A stretch of 37,877 nucleotides of DNA, taken from the NCBI GenBank assembly GCA_964613215.1, contig CAZTHK010000029.1:1-37877 (forward strand). Direction: 5' to 3'. Origin of the DNA: CAZTHK01 sp964613215 (lineage in GTDB: Bacteria; Krumholzibacteriota; Krumholzibacteriia; Krumholzibacteriales; CAZTHK01). This document shows positions 32,825 to 37,877 of the stretch, piece by piece (within the stretch, counting starts at the first letter, position 1; each line of letters starts with the position of its first letter). The notes under the pieces were generated by a model that saw only the letters and a list, made by a program, of their open reading frames with translations, was not told the origin of the DNA and made no database searches. Made by a program: the position numbers and the translations under genes.

Positions 32825-33460
32825 ATGGAATTTCCCTATTCTGAAAAGGTGCTGCAACATTTCCGAAATCCCAGAAATGTGGGAGAAATAGAAAATCCAG
32901 ATGGCAAGGCCACCGAAGGAAGCCCCGCCTGTGGAGATATGGTATCGGTCACACTGAAGATAGATGAAAAAACCAGGAGGATCAAAGATATCAAATTCAA
33001 ATCCTACGGATGCGCCTCCAATATAGCCACCGGCTCGATAATAACCGAGATGGCCAGGGGCAAAACCATCCAGGAAGCAAAGAAGATATCCTGGAAGGAG
33101 GCGGCCGACGCCCTGGGTGGACTTCCCCCCCTCAAGACCCACTGTTCCGTTCTGGCGGTGGAGGGACTGAGGGAGGCAATAAGAAATTATGAAGAAAAAC
33201 AGGGCCTGGTGAGGGAGAAAAAGCCCACCACCGTGAAGACTCTGAGGAGAAGGCTAAAACATATTATCAACCCCCTGTCCGGGCTCGACATTGTAAAAAC
33301 AGATCTGGTACAGGACATGTCTATCAGTAACGGAGTGGTATCCATAGTGATCGGCCTGCCTCCGGATCATCAGTTTGCCGCCAACATACGTGAGGAAATC
33401 AAAGAAAAAATAGAACCGATCCGGGATGTTAAAGAGGTAAAACTGGAGTTCATCGGATAA
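32825..33460 (+). CDS. IscU-like Fe-S scaffold fused to MIP18/DUF59 domain
   Basis: This is a 211-aa protein. Residues 1 to about 128 are a NifU_N/IscU scaffold with the three ligand cysteines Cys36 (PACGD, with the conserved Asp38), Cys63 (YGCASN) and Cys107 (HCSVLA). From about 138 to 211 the sequence (LKHIINPLSGLDIVKTDLVQ, VVSIVIGLPPDHQFAANIRE) matches the MIP18/DUF59 domain used in SUF and cytosolic Fe-S targeting and lacks cysteines. Usual NifU fusions instead carry an Nfu domain with CXXC. It lies 19 bases after the desulfurase homologue, with AGGGAGGTG before the ATG. Confidence 0.9.
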   Translation: MEFPYSEKVLQHFRNPRNVGEIENPDGKATEGSPACGDMVSVTLKIDEKTRRIKDIKFKSYGCASNIATGSIITEMARGKTIQEAKKISWKEAADALGGLPPLKTHCSVLAVEGLREAIRNYEEKQGLVREKKPTTVKTLRRRLKHIINPLSGLDIVKTDLVQDMSISNGVVSIVIGLPPDHQFAANIREEIKEKIEPIRDVKEVKLEFIG

Positions 33461-33474
33461 CAGGGAGAAAGAGC

Positions 33475-33885
33475 ATGTGGAAACTATCCACCAGGGGAAG
33501 ATACGGTACCAGGGTTATGCTTCAGCTGGCCAATAATTACAGTCAGGGACCGGTTATGCTAAGGGAAATCGCCCGGCGGGAGCAGCTGCCCCTGAAATAC
33601 CTGGAGCAGATCGTACCCCCTCTGAGATCTGCCGGACTGGTGGTATCGTCAAGGGGGCCGGGGGGAGGATATCAATTATCCAGACATCCGGATGAAATAA
33701 CCCTGAGAGAGATACTGGAAGTACTGGAGAGAGAGATCGTTCCCACCCGCTGTGTAGCAGATCCCCTCTCCTGCCAGCGGAGTGAAGAATGTACTGCCAG
33801 AGATGCATGGACAGCAGTGGGCCACCGTATCCTGGATACTCTGGAAGAAATTACTCTGGGAGAACTGTCCGGGTCACAACATTAA
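33475..33885 (+). CDS. Rrf2-family regulator with Fe-S cysteine motif (IscR-like)
   Basis: This 136-aa winged-helix protein opens with KLSTRGRYGTRVMLQLANNY and has the DNA-reading segment LPLKYLEQIVPPLRSAGLVV, then SSRGPGGGYQLSR. The sensor loop holds Cys93, Cys100 and Cys106 (C-X6-C-X5-C), close to the CX5CX5C of IscR that binds a [2Fe-2S] cluster. It is the last gene of the operon, 14 bases after the scaffold gene. It is expected to sense cluster status and repress from the operator at 30890-30914. Confidence 0.92.
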   Translation: MWKLSTRGRYGTRVMLQLANNYSQGPVMLREIARREQLPLKYLEQIVPPLRSAGLVVSSRGPGGGYQLSRHPDEITLREILEVLEREIVPTRCVADPLSCQRSEECTARDAWTAVGHRILDTLEEITLGELSGSQH

Positions 33886-34277
33886 CTCAAACATATTAAG
33901 GGCGGGGGTAACTGCTGGTTTAGGGGATAATGAATCCGGTTACCTGCAGACATCCACAGGAAGGCCCCTGTGACCGGTTGTAGAATTATCAGCTCTGCTA
34001 GACGCTCTTCGGGCAGATACCATCCACCCAGGTGAAAGCAGGTGCAACTCTGCCCCCCTGTTTATTTGAATTACTCAGCCTGCAGTTGGATCAACTGGCA
34101 TAATCTGTATTAATGAAACAGATTGCCCTCAGGGGATCAAAAGAGATATTTTAATTTAATACGGAATATCCTATAATATTCTTCGCTGAATTTAAAACAC
34201 AGGCAGATGGAATCTCCGGCCGGATATGCCGGCAACCCCTGTTTAACCCGGCTGGAGAGAATCCGGGAGCTGTAACC
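33886..34277. other. 392-base intergenic region with hairpins
   Basis: No gene is seen. Inverted repeats are GGTAAC/GTTACC (33907-33944), CACAGG-N6-CCTGTG (33955-33972) and TCTGC/GCAGA around a CTTCGG-containing loop near 33990-34017. None has a clean T run, so I do not call a terminator. An AT-rich stretch at 34140-34190 may hold the promoter for the nuclease genes, but no clear hexamer pair stands out. Confidence 0.5.
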
Positions 34278-35339
34278 ATGAAGATAATGCATACTGCGGA
34301 CCTGCATTTGAGAAACCAAAATGACGAAAGATGGGAAACACTGCTTGGCCTTACAAAGAAGGCAGGGGAGAAACAGGTGGACATTATGGCAATAAGCGGT
34401 GACCTGTTCGACCGGGGAGTTGATGCTGATAATCTAAGGGCAGATATAAGAGAGGTTTTTTCCGGGAATGGTTTCAAGATCGTAATCATCCCCGGCAACC
34501 ATGATCATCAATCTTACCGGCAGGGTATATATCTGGGGGAAGATACGGTGATACTGAATCAGCCTGGACAATCCTTCTCCCTGGGGGAAGTTACCATATG
34601 GGCACTGCCCTTTCATCAGACCGGGGGAGAGGAGATTGTGAGGGAACTTCACTCCATATCCGGCAGTATAGACTCCGGCCAAACCAATATACTGCTGTAC
34701 CATGGAGAATTACTGGACACCTTCTACTCCAGAAGGGATTTCGGAGAAGAGGGCGAGACAAGATACATGCCGGCAAAACTCTCCTACTTCGAAGGCCTGA
34801 ACATTGATTATATACTGGCGGGTCATTTTCATTCCAGCTTCGATACCAGGAGGCTGGGGGATGGAGGCTACTTCGTTTATCCCGGGTCACCCGTCTCCAT
34901 CACCACCAGGGAAACCGGCCGGAGAGGGGTTAACTTATTCCAGCCGGGTGCACCCCCGGAAAAATTTCTGCTCGATACCCCTCACTACGAACAGATAGAG
35001 GTAAAGCTGGATCCCCTGGGAGAGGGCAATCCCTCTGAAATAGTGAGGGAAAAGCTACACCGGATGCATCCCATGGCAAAGGCAATAGTAAACGTAACCG
35101 GTTATATCAACAGCAGAGAGTGGGGAATTACAGAGAAACAACTGGTAGAGGAGTTAAAGGAATTATCCCGGGAAAGAGAAGCCAGGATAAATCATGATTT
35201 CCGGGATGTGGGAACCATTCTGGAGGATGACCTGTTCCGGGATTTCAATAACAAGCTGAAGCGGAGAGACTGCAGCCAGCGGAGGAAGGAACAGCTGAAG
35301 GAAATGACCATCCGGGCAATGATGGAGAGTCAGTATTGA
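34278..35339 (+). CDS. SbcD/YhaO-like metallophosphoesterase (DNA repair exonuclease)
   Basis: This 353-aa calcineurin-fold nuclease is the partner of the ATPase that follows. Metal motifs in order are HTADLHL (Asp8, His10), GDLFDRG near 41-47, PGNHDH near 72-77, YHGEL near 141 and GHFHSSF near 181. These match Mre11/SbcD. The C-terminal part is an SbcD-like cap followed by a basic helical tail. Its stop overlaps the TTG start of the next gene, so the two are translated together. The likely role is DNA end processing; the membrane segment in the partner suggests YhaO rather than classical SbcD. Confidence 0.88.
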   Translation: MKIMHTADLHLRNQNDERWETLLGLTKKAGEKQVDIMAISGDLFDRGVDADNLRADIREVFSGNGFKIVIIPGNHDHQSYRQGIYLGEDTVILNQPGQSFSLGEVTIWALPFHQTGGEEIVRELHSISGSIDSGQTNILLYHGELLDTFYSRRDFGEEGETRYMPAKLSYFEGLNIDYILAGHFHSSFDTRRLGDGGYFVYPGSPVSITTRETGRRGVNLFQPGAPPEKFLLDTPHYEQIEVKLDPLGEGNPSEIVREKLHRMHPMAKAIVNVTGYINSREWGITEKQLVEELKELSREREARINHDFRDVGTILEDDLFRDFNNKLKRRDCSQRRKEQLKEMTIRAMMESQY

Positions 35340-37654
35340 GACTCAGCGAATATTCCATAAGAAGATACGGTCCTCTCAGGGACAGCGGCAGGGTAATCCT
35401 GGACGATTTCAACCTTATCTTCGGCAGGAACGAGGAGGGGAAGACTCTCACCATAGATGCCCTGGTCAAATTACTGATGGGCAGGAAATTCGGGGATGAT
35501 TTCGAAAGCCTGGACCGGGTGGAGGAAAACCCGGATGGATTCGTTGTCATATCTAACCACCGGGGGGAAAAAATCAAGATACCGGAAGAAGCCACTCTGA
35601 CCCGGGCGACTGATCTGACTTCTACGGAATGCAACAATATATTCATAGTGAGAAACAGCAATCTATCCATAGCCCGGGATGCAGAATTCTACTCCAATGT
35701 AACCGACCGGCTGACCGGTCTGAGAACCGACCAGATAAAGAAGATAATCGAAAAGCTCAGGGATATGGGCGGAATAACCCCCACAGGCCATATCAGAGAT
35801 ATCAGGGATGAAAAACTCAAAACCAGGATAAATAATGCAGAAAGTCTGAGAGGTAGGATAGGGAAACTCAAAAAAGACTTGAAAAATCAGGATTACCCGG
35901 ACTATCAGGAGAAACTGGCTGAATTGACCGAAGGGATCGATCAAGCCGGAGAGGAGATAGAAAATCTGGAAGCCGCCGAGAAACGGCAGAAGTACGAGAG
36001 AGGCAGGGACGCTCTCCGCCGCCTGCGGGAAGCCCGCCGCAAGCTGGAAGTCCTTAAGATATATAACAGGCATGATGAGCAGAATTGGAGAGACAGTCTC
36101 AGAGATATGGAGTTTCATGAGAAAGAAAAGGATGAACTTTTAAAAGAAAGGGAGGAGACCGAAAAGGAGGCCGGGAAGAAGGAGGAGGAATTAAGAGAAT
36201 TCCGCAGCCATTTTGAAACTCTCCGGAACAGAAAGTCAGATATAGATGAAATAAGGCCGCGCATCGAGTATTACCAGAACAAGAAGAAAGAACTGGTTGA
36301 GAGGGAAGAGAGGGATAAAACACTGAAGTATGTATCGGCAATTGCACCCATTCTGATGACTGCGTTACTGGTATCCCTGGTATTCTCAGATTCCCTGTTT
36401 ATCATAGTGGGGGCGTTTCTGTTCTTCATCCTAACTGTTATCTCAGGAATCGAGATGTGCCGGTTGTCCAGGCACAGAGCATCACTGGCCGGGATGCTGG
36501 AAAGTATCAGAGACGAGCTTGCCAGATATGAACTGGATTCGGATAAGGCGGAAGGAATTTTATCCAATATCCAGAAATTCTACGAAAACTTCCAGCATGA
36601 ATCAGACCGCCTCCAGGACATCCGGAGGGAGGAGGAAAACCTGAGTAATAACCTGGACAAGCTGAAAGGAGTCAAAATCCCGGAGAAGGAAGATAAGATA
36701 AGGGAAACCAGGGAGAAGACAGACCAGATAAAATCAAAGTCCAGGGAGGACAATCTTAATACTTACACTGAAAAGCTGAGTGAGAAGACAAAGCTGGAGA
36801 GAGAGGCGGGAGAGCACAGCAGCAGCCTGGCCAGCCTGCTGGGAAGAGAGGGGGAACAGCCGGGTGAGAACATGGAGTTCTGGAAGAAGGAGCTCGAAAA
36901 GCTGGAGACTTATCAGGGCAGGGCGGTTGGAATAAACCCGGATGAGAATCGCCTGAGGGAACTGAAAAAGCAAAAGGAGGACTATATCCAAAAGCTCCGG
37001 AGAACCAGGGATCAGATATCATCAATACAGGAAGTGATGAACCAAGTAGAACGGGAGACCAATGAAATACTGCCTTTACAGGATGAATATCTTCCCTGCC
37101 AGACCATGATTGATCTGGAAGGAATTGAAAACAGGCTGACCGATTTTATCCAGGCTATCAGAGACAGGCAGGAGAGATCACTCGAAGCAATCAGTATCTT
37201 CGAAGAGATCGAAGACGAAGAAAAGGAGAAGGTATCCCGGCTTTTCGGCCGGAGCAGCCCGGTATCAAAATACTTCAGCAGTATATCAGACGGGCTCTAC
37301 CGGGAGGTCATCTTCAACCGGGAAACAGAAAGGGTCCAGGCAAAACGGAATGACCAGGTACTGGATGCGGAAAAGCTTTCCGGAGGTACATACGACCAGC
37401 TGTACTTTTCTATCCGGCTGGCTTTGGGTGAAGAACTGCTAAAGGGGGATAAGGGATTTTTCATCCTGGATGATCCCTTCATAAAAGCGGATTTCAACAG
37501 ATTGAGGAAACAGATGGAGATGCTCAGGATACTTGTGAAATCGGGATGGCAGATAATATACTTCAGCGCCAAAGACGAGATCAGGAAGGTCCTGGACGAA
37601 GATATAAAAAACAACCGGATAAATCTTATCCAGCCGCCCGGCCTGATGGAGTGA
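35336..37654 (+). CDS. Rad50/SbcC-like ATPase with membrane hairpin (YhaN-like)
   Basis: This is a 772-aa SMC-like ATPase. Walker A is GRNEEGKT near 29-36, the ABC signature is LSGGTYDQ near 680 and Walker B is FFILDDPF near 708-715. Two long charged coiled coils (about 150-325 and 385-600) flank two adjacent transmembrane segments (about 331-376, core APILMTALLVSLVFSDSLFI). No zinc-hook CXXC is seen at the apex; the membrane hairpin takes its place, as in YhaN proteins. It begins with TTG overlapping the nuclease stop. It probably works with the nuclease in DNA processing at the membrane. Confidence 0.88.
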   Translation: MRLSEYSIRRYGPLRDSGRVILDDFNLIFGRNEEGKTLTIDALVKLLMGRKFGDDFESLDRVEENPDGFVVISNHRGEKIKIPEEATLTRATDLTSTECNNIFIVRNSNLSIARDAEFYSNVTDRLTGLRTDQIKKIIEKLRDMGGITPTGHIRDIRDEKLKTRINNAESLRGRIGKLKKDLKNQDYPDYQEKLAELTEGIDQAGEEIENLEAAEKRQKYERGRDALRRLREARRKLEVLKIYNRHDEQNWRDSLRDMEFHEKEKDELLKEREETEKEAGKKEEELREFRSHFETLRNRKSDIDEIRPRIEYYQNKKKELVEREERDKTLKYVSAIAPILMTALLVSLVFSDSLFIIVGAFLFFILTVISGIEMCRLSRHRASLAGMLESIRDELARYELDSDKAEGILSNIQKFYENFQHESDRLQDIRREEENLSNNLDKLKGVKIPEKEDKIRETREKTDQIKSKSREDNLNTYTEKLSEKTKLEREAGEHSSSLASLLGREGEQPGENMEFWKKELEKLETYQGRAVGINPDENRLRELKKQKEDYIQKLRRTRDQISSIQEVMNQVERETNEILPLQDEYLPCQTMIDLEGIENRLTDFIQAIRDRQERSLEAISIFEEIEDEEKEKVSRLFGRSSPVSKYFSSISDGLYREVIFNRETERVQAKRNDQVLDAEKLSGGTYDQLYFSIRLALGEELLKGDKGFFILDDPFIKADFNRLRKQMEMLRILVKSGWQIIYFSAKDEIRKVLDEDIKNNRINLIQPPGLME

Positions 37655-37762
37655 CCGGCCTGGCTGGATCTCCCCCGCAAGTAACAATTTCTTATATAAT
37701 AATATTTCTCTACCGTCTATTAAACCCGGGCAGCCGATATTCGAGCATCTGACAGATAAAAT

Positions 37763-37786
37763 ACCGGCAAGTTGATAATTGCCGGT
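37763..37786. terminator. bidirectional hairpin terminator
   Basis: ACCGGCAA (37763-37770) and TTGCCGGT (37779-37786) form a perfect 8-bp stem with an 8-base loop. It lies between convergent genes (ATPase on plus, partial gene on minus). The minus side continues ATTTTATC and the plus side has only short T runs, so strength is uncertain. Confidence 0.5.
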
Positions 37787-37817
37787 TCTGACTCACTCTT
37801 TATGAAAAATATAATAA

Positions 37818-37877
37818 TTACTTCAACAGCACCACCGTACCCTTCACCACCTCACTGCGGTTGAAGGAACCGGTAAA
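37818..37877 (-). CDS. 3' end of a probable exported protein (partial)
   Basis: The last 19 residues and stop of a minus-strand frame that runs off the window. They read FTGSFNRSEVVKGTVVLLK. The pattern G-x-F, a short turn, then basic residue and a VVLLK end resembles the closing strand of FlgD-like Ig domains and type IX sorting tails, which usually finish in KMVLLR or similar. The rest of the gene lies outside, so this is only suggestive. Confidence 0.5.
   Translation of the reverse strand, partial: FTGSFNRSEVVKGTVVLLK

Noticed and set aside
34084..34115. CTGGCATAATCTGTATT as a second sigma-54 promoter
   Set aside because: The -24 half is good but the -12 element (TTGC) is absent at the required spacing.

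Overview
The window looks like chromosomal DNA of an uncultivated, probably anaerobic, diderm bacterium. The signs are a ferredoxin-dependent 2-oxoacid oxidoreductase, a sulfur-relay and Fe-S operon, lipoproteins and dockerin-repeat exported proteins, several sigma-54 activators, strong GGAGG ribosome sites and frequent TTG/GTG starts. The edge gene ends in a tail resembling FlgD-like or type IX-secreted proteins. This fits candidate phyla near the FCB group (Krumholzibacteriota or Latescibacterota-like), but that placement is inference. I saw no tRNA, rRNA, CRISPR array, insertion sequence or phage gene.

Layout. 85-3266 (+): two-subunit 2-oxoacid:ferredoxin oxidoreductase (korAB) and a nitroreductase. 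3416-7540 (-): a small membrane protein, a candidate structured RNA, and an operon of a small exported protein with a TPR/sigma-54 activator. 7541-9572: a long regulatory region with palindromes, a near-consensus sigma-54 promoter and an unlisted 58-codon ORF, then a histidine-kinase-like ATPase with no visible phosphoacceptor histidine. 9760-13809: a GAF/sigma-54 activator, an HDAC-family deacetylase, an adenosine-specific-kinase (DUF355) protein and, convergent, an AcuA-type acetyltransferase. The acetylase and deacetylase suggest a protein-acetylation switch like B. subtilis acuA/acuC. 13897-16745: a third sigma-54 activator, divergent from an exported dockerin-like protein. 16811-24484: NCS2 permease, lipoprotein, two STAS proteins, purM, a membrane HD-GYP protein and an unknown acidic-linker protein. 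25015-26990: a FemAB/GNAT transferase and a formyltransferase. 27021-27571: a decayed MFS transporter. 27717-30747 (-): kynureninase, a membrane protein and a TraB/GumN protein.

The most interesting region is 30865-33885 (+). It is a compact operon: tusA, DsrE-like, cysteine-desulfurase homologue, IscU-like scaffold fused to a MIP18/DUF59 domain, and an Rrf2 regulator with a C-X6-C-X5-C iron-sulfur motif. An IscR type-1-like operator lies over its promoter. The desulfurase homologue has threonine at the position of the PLP-binding lysine, and two other PLP-contact residues are changed, while the persulfide cysteine is kept. This suggests an Fe-S assembly system fed by sulfur carriers (TusA/DsrE) or sulfide rather than by ordinary cysteine desulfuration.

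34278-37654 (+) encodes an SbcD-like nuclease and a Rad50/SbcC-like ATPase with a membrane hairpin (YhaO/YhaN type). A bidirectional terminator and the 3' end of an exported protein close the window.
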